From: Lamellibrachia satsuma
Lineage: Eukaryota; Annelida; Polychaeta; Sabellida; Siboglinidae
Direction: 5' to 3'
Length of the DNA: 64,000 nt
Assembly (NCBI GenBank): GCA_033239005.1
Contig: BSQZ01000006.1
Location: 8,201,662-8,265,661 of the forward strand
The notes beneath the pieces were generated by a model, which was not told the DNA's origin, did not search any database, and saw nothing but the letters and a program-made list of their open reading frames with translations. Of the stretch, positions 37,801-45,650 are shown piece by piece (position 1 is the first letter of the stretch; each line of letters starts with the position of its first letter). Both the position numbers and the translations under genes were made by a program.

Positions 37801-40800
37801 TAAAACAGGGCACATTTTCTTCACAATATAATGCAATGACTAATGTTATCAGTACTAACATCTGGGGGTGTGAGATTCCTTTGTCCAGGGCCAAGTCCCG
37901 GTAAGCTTTACACGCGAGCACAATGCTCTCGGTGCCACCTGACGTCATCTGAAAGGCATGATAGTCACAGTAGGTGATTTGTAGCAATGCTAGGATACAA
38001 AATTAACTTTTATTGAATTCTGTAAACTGGCTTTGCAGATTTATCTGTAAAATAACATTAGTGTCATTGCCATGCAAAATTCTTTTCACTGTAGATACAT
38101 TCTTCATTAGTGCTTGTAAATCACAAGTTTTTACTAGCTGAACAATCACCTTACATATATGGCCATTTTAACTATCATCTATTCTGTCAATATACTGTGT
38201 AAGCCTACCTTGATTTTCAAACCAAATAGAAAATCTCCATTTTAATAGATTTAATCAAATAATTTGCATGCAATTGTCCAACTATTTACAACATGTATGC
38301 ATATTACTGGTCTATTCTGTATGTATTTATTGCATGTCTATTCTGTATGCATATATTACTAGTCTATTCTGTCAATATACTGTGTAAGCCTACCTTGATT
38401 TTCAAACCCAAATAGAAAATCTCCATTTTAATAGATTTAATCAAATAATTTGCATGAAATTGTCCAACTATTTACAACATGTATGCATATTACTGGTCTA
38501 TTCTGTACGTATTTATTGCATGTCTGTTCTGTATGCATATATTACTAGTCTATTCTGTCAATATACTGTGTAAGCCTACCTTGGTTTAAAACTAAGTAGA
38601 AAATCTCCATTTTAATAAATTTAACAAAATAATTTTGCATGACATTTTCCAACTATTTATAACATGTATGCATATTACTGGTTTTCAACACTGTTTACAC
38701 GTCATTAGCCCATTTTAAATATGATCAAACAAAGTTTTTATAGAAATATGCAAAATTCAACTTATCGATTTATGTCTGCACGAGTCATCGAATGGCATAA
38801 CATGTGATGTACCGTGCCACAGGTGTTGAGGTCACCGTTAAACATGTGACATGCCATACGGACGACCTCTGCCTCCATCTTGCGGATGTCGGGGAACACT
38901 TCGGGATGCAGCGGGTTGGCCCATGCAAACTCACTGTACACCTGCAACCATGAACAACTCACCATACTGAATGATATAAGTGTATGCATACCAAACCTAC
39001 CACACATACGCACAGACTTGCCACATCAAATTATTATTTCCTACACACTATACAGATTCATGGGAGCTAAACGGCCATATCACTTTTTATATAGATTTGT
39101 CTGAGATGGAAAAATTGTGGTAAAGTATTATTTTCTTGTGTTCATACCACAAAGCATAAAATCGAATGGCAAACTGAAGCACAAATTAATTTTGCTGCTA
39201 GGAAGGTTTCCTGCAAAACTCAGAGGATCTCGTTTGATATGGGTATATTTCGTAACCTTATATATATATTATATATTCATATATGATTTAAAGTAAAAAG
39301 ACACCGATTTCAATCAAATAAATGTGTCAGGTCTGTAGGCACGTGTACCTCCTGAGACTCCTCAGTATGACAAATGACTATAAAACTAAATTGGAACTCA
39401 CTAAAAATCACCAAGTACAAGTTTACCATATACAGCACAATTTTCTCAAATTTCATTCAAATTTCAATAACTTGAATATCTATCATAAAGTTCTTGAACA
39501 GTGAGCCCAGTAACACCTCTATGCACTGTATTGTGTAAATATGACCCATGCATGACTTAACTTGAAGACATGAATAAAACGTGTCTACCTGGTCCATCTA
39601 ACTTCATGTCCTATACCTCTAAAGACAATGCAAAATTACTGTTCCTAGCCATGCAACAATCCAAATAATTTTGAGCCATTCCACTGATGTAAAACACAGA
39701 TCTATTTCGAAGAGAATGTTACCAGCTTTTTACACAAAATATACCTTTGTCATGAGATCTGTGAGAACATCCTCCCCACTGTAAACTGTGCCGGAACACT
39801 TGCCCTCTCGCCACTTCACCTGGGCTACAAGTAGCACCACAAGTCAAACTGGTTCATAACAAAGTAGTTAGCAGTGGTTGCAATTTTAAAGGTTCTACAA
39901 ACACATGATTATGTTATTTAAATTTTTACATGCTACAAAGTATATAACCACCAAAATTACATCAAGCCTTTATAAGTCTCCCTGAATGCAAAACTGCAAC
40001 TACAGAATACATATTCTACACGATTTTATGGTCAAAATCTGATTCTACATGTGCTTTAATATTATCTTTAACAATTAAATAAATAGTTTCATAATTGGTT
40101 AGAGCAGTTTTAAATCATGAGTGAACTTCACTCACCTAACTCTTTATATCTGCTCACTTCAGCCAAGACATGTTCCTGAAATCATGAAATAAAAATGTTA
40201 ATAATTACATCATAGATATTCATAAAGTTGGTAATGTATTAATATATTTTATCAATGCATAACTGAAAATGTATTCACACTGCAGATGAAATATCAGTAA
40301 AAGTAAAGAAAAAATTGTTGGTCGTACAGCAATACAAATTTATAAACACACATTTCGCAAGGAAAGTAATGAAGGAAAAGGAAGAGTTTACCGAGACTCA
40401 AACAAGGAAGATCAGATGATGAGCAATACAAAAATAAAAACTGGGCTTACTGAAACCAAGCCATATAATATGGAATACAGCCGTACTTCTCCACAAATCC
40501 ATATTGAATTTGAATACAAGTAATCTGTACGAAATGGCAAAGCCCACCTGACTCCACCCGTGAGCTGGAAGCTGTTGAACATACAACATGTCCTTCGTCT
40601 CCCGTCGGAAACTCTCCTCCATTGTAATCTCCATCTTCCTGACCTCTTTTTCCACTCGATTCCGCACGTATGGCAAACACCGCAACATTCGGAAGAAGGA
40701 ATGTCGCACACGGTTACTCAAACCTACAACGGTATATGTAATTAGGGTGTGAAATAAAGTGGTAGGAAATGGGAGGAGCATCAATGCCATAAGTAGCTGT

Positions 40801-43800
40801 TGTCCAACTACTTTTTAAGTTTAAGGAGTTAACGGATATGAACAATTTTCTTTTTTCAACTGTATGGTATTAAATTTGGTATTAAAGGCAAAGAGTCTGA
40901 TCAAATTAGATTTACATAACAGTGGCTTATTATCAAATCAAATCAAATCAAGTTTATTTAGACACCGCATATCTCTAAAAATAGAATCAGGGGTGTTTAC
41001 AATAAAAATAAATAAGTAAAATAAATTAATAAAATAGATTACATTAGTGAATATAATTATTACAATACAGGCATTACATAAGATAACACATATATACATA
41101 TGCAACATGTAAGTATATACACATACACACACATACGCATACATATACACATATACATACACACAACATATACATATACACATCTACATACACACATACA
41201 CATACATATACATACATACATCCATGCATACATACACATGTTATACATGTACATACACACACAAAATTACGAAAAAGCTTGATTAAAGAGAAGGGTTTTC
41301 AAGTCCCTCTTAAAATGTTTAGAATCGTGTTACGTTCTTAGCCCTATTGGAAGAGAGTTCCAGAGGGTGGGAACTGCACACGAGAAAGCTCGTCGGCCGA
41401 GCCGTTCCAGGTTTACCATAGGAACAACAATGAGAGATTTGTCAGCCGAACGAAGACTGCGACAGGGAACATAGGGAGATATACGGTCAGCAAGGTAACG
41501 TGGAGTGTTTGCATGCACGGCGCCGTGCATCAAGGTCAACAGTTTAAACTGAATTCGCTGCGCCACAGGTAGCCAGTGCAGCTCTCGCAGTGCCGCCGTC
41601 ATGCTATTAAAACACATTTGGGTGGATAAGTAGTTAAAATCGATATATTTTATACTATATAGCATGATTTCACGGAAAGAAAACATTGTGCTTTTCAGCT
41701 GTCTTTGTCGAGTCAAGAAAGTAACTTACTGTCACGTGGATCAAAGATGATATCCCACATCCATACAGCAACCAGTGTAAGACTGATGGAACAGAAGATG
41801 ACCTGCCATGGCTCCAAGACCTGACACAAGCCATTGACATGTTGCCTGGCTGCCTCAGCGTAAAGCCTCACAGCATCCTGCAAGATGCCAGTCAAAACAA
41901 AAACTTATGACCATTTACTATTATTAGAACTATTTCTTACCTAAAGAACAGCCAGCTACACTGTTCTCTGGCATGGCACAGTTTTCTTGGGTTTCATCGT
42001 TCTATGCAGGATCAGAGTTATCTAGCCATGGCTCCAAGACCTGACATATCTAGCCATGGCTCCAAGACCTGACATATTGTTGCACCTCCCGCTGGGAGGT
42101 GCAACAATATTGTCATATTGGCAGTACAAATTTGGGAGTCCTTAGTTAGTTAGTACTGCAGTGTTCGAAATTAAGGCCTTTTTATTGGTGGCCATCGATT
42201 CAAAAAGTTTCCCGCCGATTCAGTTAGCCAAAATGCGCAAGTTATCAGCCCCATACCACCGATTCATCCAGGCGACCACGACAGGGTCAGATTGTTTTAG
42301 TGATGCACATTTAAAAGGTCTTACTAATCTATGCTAATTCAATATAAAATACAATTGTGACAAACTTCTTCTTCCTTGCCAGCGACAGATCGCTGCCAAG
42401 GCAAAGGCAGAGTCTGCACATGCAAGGGAAACCCTGGCATTGGTAACATGGATGCCTATTGGATGATTCACATTTAATGACATCAGTATCTTGTGGAATA
42501 CCAGAGAAATACTAAAACAAAGATGGTGGAAGAAGTTGTGAGAATCGTAGTCTGACAATTTTTGAAGGATGTTATGCCAATTTACTTCATACTGGTGATA
42601 GGATGCAGACAATTCGATTGACAATATAATCTACCAACACATTCAGATTAATGTAACATCTGGCTTCAAAAATGAATTTGGAGGCTTCGATTTAGATTGA
42701 ATTGAGAACGGCATAGATTTTTGCCCATGCCAGGCCCAGGGCAGTGCCAGTGCGCATGAAACGTCAGCATCAAATATAATGTTATTTTCAATAGTTGTAA
42801 CTGTTTCACAAATAAAATTCACCAGAAATGTTTATTATTAAATTCATTACTTTATTTTATTGGTCAGTAGTTACAAGAAATTAATGACAGTATTTGGTAT
42901 GGTTTATATTTATTAAATTATTCTAATTAAAGCAATGTTTTAGTTTGACGTACACAAACTTTGCCTTATTCCTGAATTTGAATTGAAATATTTTCACCAA
43001 GTGGAATTTGAATTGAAAGATTTTTGGTAAGTTGAATTGGAACTGGAAGAAAATTAATTGAACCTCATTTTCTAGTGCTGTAGCGATCCTGTTTTATTTC
43101 CAATGTGATCCTCAATCCAACTCTAGAAACATATATGGTCTTTGTAGCAGCTAAACATACATTTGTACACCATTTAAAGATCTGAGGTGAGAATATTTGT
43201 CCAAATTTGAACAAAGGGTCTGCGTGGCAATGTTACCATGCAGCAATTGCAAAAAAAAGAACTCAGACATTTTGCTCAAATCAAACTATGGTGGGGTGTG
43301 ATGAGCTTACTTTGAATTCAATACAGGTTGCAGCTCCTGTTCTAAGATAACATTTGTTCTATGCCTGCTAGTGCCCAAGCCCGGGCTGAACAAACATTAA
43401 ACACATTGGGTTTGTGTCGGGCCTGGGCCTAATGCGAGAGGGCCGGGTCTGGCCTGGGCCTAAAAAAATATCAATACAAAACACATATTATTAATGTTTA
43501 CTTTAGACATATTTGCAGAGGCAATCAAGCTATAATTAACCATCAACTTATCACCCTTTGACCACACAAGTGGACATTCTATTGTCTAGGTCTTCCTTCC
43601 AAATCTTGCCTGTCTGAATGACCTGCCCACTGCCCCAGTACTGATTGATTCACACTTGCACTAATTCACAACTCTGAATCTGATCTGTCTCAGGCTAGTG
43701 ACTGCAGGCCTGCAAGAAATGTTACTGGGTGTCAGTGCCAGTGGGTGACATTTAATTGAAATACCAATTAATACCAAATTAACTGCCCTTACTGGTAACA

Positions 43801-44854
43801 TTAATTAATTAAATTAAGTTAACTTAGTTGAGCTAATCTAATTAACAACTTAAATTAGGGTTCTAGTTTTCATTAGGGTTAAGTTAGGGTTAGATAAACA
43901 AATCTCCTACCCTAACCATAAGCCAATAAATTATAGCCATATATAACAAATATGTTATAATAGTAAAATTTGATTATTTTTCTACAGGTTATTCATCCGT
44001 TTGAAGTAGTTGGTGGTGCTGGATTTCTAGAACTCGGCCAGCACACTATGGACAGTAGACATTATACAATGTTCATATATTATTTTTTATGTTAATAACA
44101 CAATATGTATGTATTCCAGTTTGGTCAGGGCTTAACATATTTTTGCGGGCCTGGGTTCAAATTGTATGCCCTTGCTGGGCACTTGAGCCTGCACATATCT
44201 GAAAGCCTTTTGTGTGTGCTAGGAATGTGTGAAGCCATAGCCACCCGAATGAGTCATCCCAACAATTAGTAATTGGCTTGCTACACCAACACTGTTTCAT
44301 TGAGCAAGTATTTGTGAAACCATAAAAGCCTACTGGTCTTTTAATGTCGTTTGAATAACAGCGCATACATTGTCTGTACATTGCTTACAATTACTAGCAA
44401 TTGTAATAAGACGTAAACAAACCTGATATTTAGTAAGTTTGCAGCAATAGATGTAATAGAAAAGTAATAGACTATTATCTATTTCTTTAGGATAAATTAC
44501 TATTACTTTTGAAAAAAGTTCCTCAATTACTATTACAGGAAAAAATTTCTATTACAATTACATATTACTATTATCCCATGCGTTTGCTTTTGAAAAGCTC
44601 CCATAGTCGAAATAATTCGGAATTGGAATTGAAAGATTTTAACTGGAATTTGAATTGAAAAAATTATTTGAACTGGAATTGATTAAATTGAACTGAAAGG
44701 AATTTGAATTGATTACATGGTCATGGAATTGACACCAACCCTGGAAAAAATCAGATTCCCTGCAAAAAGTTGATGCCTGCTTTCACAATTTAAGCAAAAC
44801 ATTGTACTTATATACGTAGTATGTTGATCTGCTACTTACAAGTTGTCTCTCCAT
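29302..44854 (-). CDS. SGPL1: Sphingosine-1-phosphate lyase, complete gene, 16 coding exons
   Basis: Sixteen exons joined on the minus strand (44854-44840, 41877-41730, 40723-40548, 40175-40136, 39824-39745, 38941-38813, 37948-37860, 37140-37104, 36650-36543, 36132-36070, 35670-35524, 34711-34591, 33924-33807, 30885-30739, 30358-30238, 29424-29302) give 1,662 nt: 553 residues plus stop (human 568). Every phase matches and every intron is GT/AG. The enzyme is a PLP-dependent ER-membrane lyase that cleaves sphingosine 1-phosphate to phosphoethanolamine and hexadecenal, the exit step of sphingolipid breakdown. Residues about 31-50 form the single N-terminal membrane anchor. Others: [26 protein letters not shown]; His233 (PLP-ring stacking); HVDSCLGG with Asp307; and SADTHK with the Schiff-base Lys344, followed by [13 protein letters not shown] and GWNL also match. 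All key residues are intact, so it should be active. Confidence 0.97.
29425..30237 (-). other. SGPL1 intron 15
   Basis: It contains a copy (about 29,765-29,950) of an unclassified interspersed repeat also seen near 32,033, 53,860 and 58,400. Nothing else is recognised. Confidence 0.7.
30238..30358 (-). CDS. SGPL1: SGPL1 coding exon 15 (residues 473-513)
   Basis: The acceptor CTTGCAG and donor GTGAGT bound the exon. It reads [11 protein letters not shown], then [20 protein letters not shown], matching the C-terminal small domain. Confidence 0.95.
30739..30885 (-). CDS. SGPL1: SGPL1 coding exon 14 (residues 424-472)
   Basis: The acceptor TTCAG and donor CAG|GTGAGC bound the exon. It reads [18 protein letters not shown], then FNIYRLSD and [12 protein letters not shown], co-linear with the human enzyme. 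Confidence 0.96.
30940..31905. repeat. 34-bp minisatellite with higher-order structure, about 28 copies
   Basis: The consensus unit contains TTGTTCACTCGG and TTCTAGTGACATGCTAGCTC. Monomers differ at diagnostic positions (ATTCACTTGG..CAAGTTTC, CAATCAG, CTCGTTT). The same order of variants recurs with a 170-bp (five-monomer) period at about 31,157 and 31,327 and again after a six-monomer spacing at 31,531. The array lies in SGPL1 intron 13. Confidence 0.95.
32033..32085. repeat. Fragment of an unclassified interspersed repeat
   Basis: CACATATTCAAAAGTTGC, AAAGATCACAGTCAATT and TTTTGATGAT parallel the left part of copies at about 29,765, 53,860 and 58,385. The 28-bp array follows directly. Confidence 0.5.
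32090..32615. repeat. 28-bp minisatellite, about 18 copies
   Basis: The unit is AACATAACTAGGCAACCATG plus ACAGAAAG, with ACAGAACAAA variants often alternating, so a dimeric 56-bp order is visible. Minus-strand L/F/W/P-rich frames are artefacts. Confidence 0.95.
32714..33555. repeat. 45-bp minisatellite, about 19 copies (15-residue open frame)
   Basis: The unit contains GTCACCAGCAATAGTTACAT and CTGCAGCTAAAAG. It has no stop in the plus frame, so a 279-codon frame with a [15 protein letters not shown] period is open across the array. It lies inside SGPL1 intron 13, antisense to that gene, with no splice or start context. I treat it as a non-coding array whose period happens to be a multiple of three. 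Confidence 0.95.
33807..33924 (-). CDS. SGPL1: SGPL1 coding exon 13 (residues 385-423)
   Basis: After acceptor TTGTAG it reads [12 protein letters not shown], then [13 protein letters not shown]. The donor is CACG|GTTATT, unusually weak, but this junction alone gives the right phase and exact length match to the human protein ([14 protein letters not shown]). Confidence 0.88.
34003..34225 (-). mobile_element. tRNA-derived SINE, 3' part
   Basis: The minus strand has AAATGAGTACCTGGCTATTG, GTGCAATAATTGCCACATGG, GAACAGTTCTGTCAGAAGG and the tail CCTTGAGCAGTCTTAAGGAC ending in TATATAAAAAC. It lies in SGPL1 intron 12. Confidence 0.8.
34340..34470. repeat. Short AT-rich tandem repeat
   Basis: Repeats of ACAGTACAAATAATACATAA with embedded AATACATAAT units lie in SGPL1 intron 12. 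Confidence 0.85.
34591..34711 (-). CDS. SGPL1: SGPL1 coding exon 12 (residues 345-384)
   Basis: The acceptor GTTGCAG and donor TCAG|GTATGT bound the exon. It reads [13 protein letters not shown], then [10 protein letters not shown], directly following the catalytic lysine. Confidence 0.96.
34798..34830. repeat. (TA)n microsatellite
   Basis: A TA run is flanked by repeats of ACACCTGTCAGGT in SGPL1 intron 11. Confidence 0.9.
34984..35285 (+). mobile_element. tRNA-derived SINE, second subtype, near full length
   Basis: The head is GTGTCAATCAAGTGGACCAG plus GGTTTGAGTCC (B box). The core is GTTTCAAAACTTGGGCAATT. The subtype body is GACACTAGAAGCCATTTG, CCTATGCCAGGGGAAGTAAA. It lies in SGPL1 intron 11 and matches the copy at 58,705. 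Confidence 0.85.
35524..35670 (-). CDS. SGPL1: SGPL1 coding exon 11 (residues 296-344), catalytic lysine
   Basis: The 49-codon exon in phase 0 carries HVDSCLGGF (Asp307) and ends at [10 protein letters not shown], so the Schiff-base Lys344 is its last codon. The donor is AAG|GTAGGA. Confidence 0.97.
36070..36132 (-). CDS. SGPL1: SGPL1 coding exon 10 (residues 275-295)
   Basis: The acceptor TTTTAG and donor AAG|GTGAGC bound the exon. It is 63 nt and reads [18 protein letters not shown], co-linear with human. Confidence 0.96.
36290..36480. repeat. Interspersed repeat, copy A
   Basis: The phrase CCAGGGAAACCCCTTGC, then TACTGGATGATTCAAATGTAATG and TCAGCATCTTGT, recurs diverged at about 42,420-42,610. 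This copy lies in SGPL1 intron 9. Class unknown. Confidence 0.6.
36543..36650 (-). CDS. SGPL1: SGPL1 coding exon 9 (residues 239-274)
   Basis: The acceptor TTTCAG and donor CATG|GTCAGT bound the exon. It reads AADYLCMRI, then [19 protein letters not shown], and is exactly the length expected. Confidence 0.96.
36951..36990. repeat. (GTGC)n microsatellite
   Basis: A GTGCGTGC run, alternating purine-pyrimidine and so potentially Z-DNA-forming, lies in SGPL1 intron 8. Confidence 0.85.
37104..37140 (-). CDS. SGPL1: SGPL1 coding exon 8 (residues 226-238), micro-exon
   Basis: Only 37 nt between acceptor TTTGTAG and donor AAG|GTGAGG. It reads [12 protein letters not shown], where human has APQSAHAAFNK. 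The histidine that stacks on PLP (here His233) is kept, although the surrounding serine and alanine residues have changed. Confidence 0.93.
37500..37548. repeat. (TA)n microsatellite pair
   Basis: Two TA runs are separated by TAATTGTA, in SGPL1 intron 7. Confidence 0.85.
37551..37806. repeat. Foldback element with TA-rich hairpins
   Basis: Arms at 37,645-37,697 and 37,755-37,806 are inverted copies (TTTTAAATTATATTTAACCA, TGATGAATGATGTATGAAT, GAGTGGGATATA). A further inverted copy of the GTATGAATARTGAGTGGGAT segment lies at about 37,715-37,735. The left flank (37,590-37,640) shares about 50 nearly identical bp with 40,370-40,423 (GAGTTTACCGAGACTCAAAC, AGATCAGATGATGA), so it is a dispersed element. 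The right arm ends about 55 bp from SGPL1 exon 7. Confidence 0.8.
37860..37948 (-). CDS. SGPL1: SGPL1 coding exon 7 (residues 197-225)
   Basis: The acceptor TTTCAG opens the exon. It reads [20 protein letters not shown], then LDKGISHPQ. The donor is CAGAT|GTTAGT, phase 2, and joins the 37-nt exon in frame. Confidence 0.95.
38178..38700. repeat. 185-bp tandem repeat, nearly 3 copies
   Basis: Units start with TCTATTCTGTCAATATACTG at 38,178, 38,363 and 38,549. The first two are nearly identical and the third is more diverged and incomplete. The array is in SGPL1 intron 6. Confidence 0.95.
38813..38941 (-). CDS. SGPL1: SGPL1 coding exon 6 (residues 154-196)
   Basis: The acceptor GTTGCAG and donor CACG|GTACAT bound the exon. 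It reads [18 protein letters not shown], then [11 protein letters not shown], the PLP-domain entry conserved in S1P lyases. Confidence 0.96.
39745..39824 (-). CDS. SGPL1: SGPL1 coding exon 5 (residues 127-153)
   Basis: The acceptor TTGTAG and donor AAAG|GTATAT bound the exon. It reads [20 protein letters not shown], the family's SGTVYSG signature. Confidence 0.96.
40136..40175 (-). CDS. SGPL1: SGPL1 coding exon 4 (residues 114-126), micro-exon
   Basis: A 40-nt exon between acceptor TTTCAG and donor TTAG|GTGAGT. It reads [13 protein letters not shown], corresponding to the human VLEKLKEYSS segment. It is phase-compatible on both sides and needed for the length match. Confidence 0.9.
40362..40440. 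repeat. Interspersed repeat shared with SGPL1 intron 7
   Basis: About 55 bp from GAAAGTAATGAAGG through AGATCAGATGATGA is almost identical to 37,580-37,640. It lies in intron 3, about 110 bp from exon 3. Confidence 0.75.
40548..40723 (-). CDS. SGPL1: SGPL1 coding exon 3 (residues 55-113)
   Basis: The acceptor TTGTAG and donor TCAG|GTGGGC bound the exon. It reads [20 protein letters not shown], a basic stretch on the cytosolic side of the anchor, then [12 protein letters not shown] (human YVKALPSQGLSS). Confidence 0.94.
40934..41610 (-). mobile_element. CR1/L2-type LINE, 5'-truncated 3' end
   Basis: On the minus strand, after an L-x-E-L-H-W-L-P-V motif, a run of about 90 residues ([47 protein letters not shown]) matches the reverse-transcriptase C-terminus of CR1/L2 LINEs and ends at a stop near 41,332. 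The 3' UTR contains a (TACA/TGTA)n-rich segment (41,090-41,240). The element ends in AATAAACTTGATTTGATTTG repeats at about 40,934, the usual microsatellite end. It lies in SGPL1 intron 2, same strand as the gene. Confidence 0.88.
41730..41877 (-). CDS. SGPL1: SGPL1 coding exon 2 (residues 6-54), membrane anchor
   Basis: The acceptor CTTGCAG and donor GACA|GTAAGT bound the exon. It reads [13 protein letters not shown], then the hydrophobic [16 protein letters not shown] segment, then IIFDPRD, matching the human NYVNGHC..YEPWQ and anchor region. Confidence 0.95.
42021..42110. repeat. Duplicated exon-2 fragment plus 17-bp hairpin
   Basis: GCCATGGCTCCAAGACCTGA, present once in SGPL1 exon 2 (about 41,806-41,834), occurs twice here in the same orientation. 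Directly after is a perfect inverted repeat: ATATTGTTGCACCTCCC at 42,074-42,090, loop GCT, and its complement at 42,094-42,110. Confidence 0.9.
42420..42610. repeat. Interspersed repeat, copy B
   Basis: GCAAGGGAAACCCTGGC, TATTGGATGATTCACATTTAATG, TCAGTATCTTGT and AATTTACTTCATAC parallel copy A at 36,290-36,480 in the same order. Confidence 0.6.
44840..44854 (-). CDS. SGPL1: SGPL1 coding exon 1 (residues 1-5)
   Basis: ATG followed by four codons (MERQL) ends at CTT|GTAAGT in phase 0, as exon 2 requires. An in-frame TGA lies five codons upstream, so this is the first possible methionine. A 5-codon first exon is small; a different upstream exon remains possible. Confidence 0.75.
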
Positions 44855-45520
44855 TTTGTTGCTTAATCAGCAATTGTGATTTCTAGACACGAGTAATAAT
44901 ATGACATTTGTGCTGTTTTCGATCACTCTCATCAACGACATGTAACGTACGTATACACTCGAGATCTGGGCTAGGCCTTTAGACTGACCATGCATGCATT
45001 TATCATCGTTACTGATATCGTACAATCGTGTCCTATGTCACTATGACATTGATTGCATCTGGTTCAAACCAGCCAGCGTTTGTTTACCTGTAATGGATTT
45101 ATCTATTTTTAGTAATTGTTGACGACGAATATGTGTCGTTATACACCCTGTTGGTTAATGTGTGAGGCGCTTTCTTACTAACGATATCATTGTAGTGTTC
45201 ACATATATTTGCTTCACACACATTAAACTATTATGCAGACGAATACATAGAGAAACAGGCATAACACTCTTATTTTAAGATACAAACCAACACGCCTGCC
45301 ACTTGCTCCGACATGCCGTCTGCTAGTGAATGTTGTGATCACAAAACCGGTCACGTGACATCTGCACAAGAACTGCATCCACATTAACTGTCATTTCCAA
45401 TTTAAGGTCCATACGCACCACTTGGGGGACTCGCTCCAGATGGCATATTGCCCTATATATTACGGCGGCGCACAATTAATAATTAATTTTCCAATTCGAT
45501 TTCACTGCTGTGTAAAGTAA
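44855..45520 (-). promoter_or_regulatory. SGPL1 5' flank and putative promoter
   Basis: Unique sequence upstream of the SGPL1 start. It includes the 10-bp palindrome GTCACGTGAC at 45,350-45,359 and a CpG-bearing patch at 45,410-45,475 (TACGGCGGCGCAC). The transcription start was not identified. Confidence 0.45.
45350..45359. promoter_or_regulatory. CLEAR-type E-box
   Basis: GTCACGTGAC is a perfect match to the CLEAR consensus bound by TFEB/MITF-family bHLH-zip factors, and also contains the generic E-box CACGTG. It lies about 500 bp upstream of the SGPL1 start codon. Confidence 0.45.
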
Positions 45521-45571
45521 TTCCCTTTATTGTGCAGCAAGTTTTACAATTTTGGACAAAGGCATTTCCTG

Positions 45572-45650
45572 TGTGCGTGTGCGTGTGCGTGTGCGTGTGC
45601 GTGTGCGTGTGCGTGTGCGTGTGCGTGTGCGTGTGCGTGTGCGTGTGTGT
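45572..45650. repeat. (GTGTGC)n microsatellite
   Basis: About 12 units of GTGTGC. It sits at the 5' edge of the surviving LINE reverse-transcriptase sequence and creates long artificial CV, AC, RT and HA frames. Confidence 0.93.

Larger units (their letters stand above)
41878..44839 (-). other. SGPL1 intron 1 (3.0 kb)
   Basis: It contains two short echoes of exon 2 followed by a perfect hairpin (42,021-42,110), a copy of the repeat seen at 36,290 (42,420-42,610), and two stretches rich in GGAATTGAA words (about 42,960-43,070 and 44,610-44,720). Between those is a CCCGGGCT/GGGCCTGGGCC-rich patch (43,380-43,460) and degenerate TTAGGGTT words (43,855-43,900). The 42,960-44,720 block may be one transposon, but I cannot classify it. 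Confidence 0.6.

Noticed and set aside
43855..43905. Interstitial telomere sequence
   Set aside because: Only scattered, imperfect TTAGGGTT words are present, not a tandem array.
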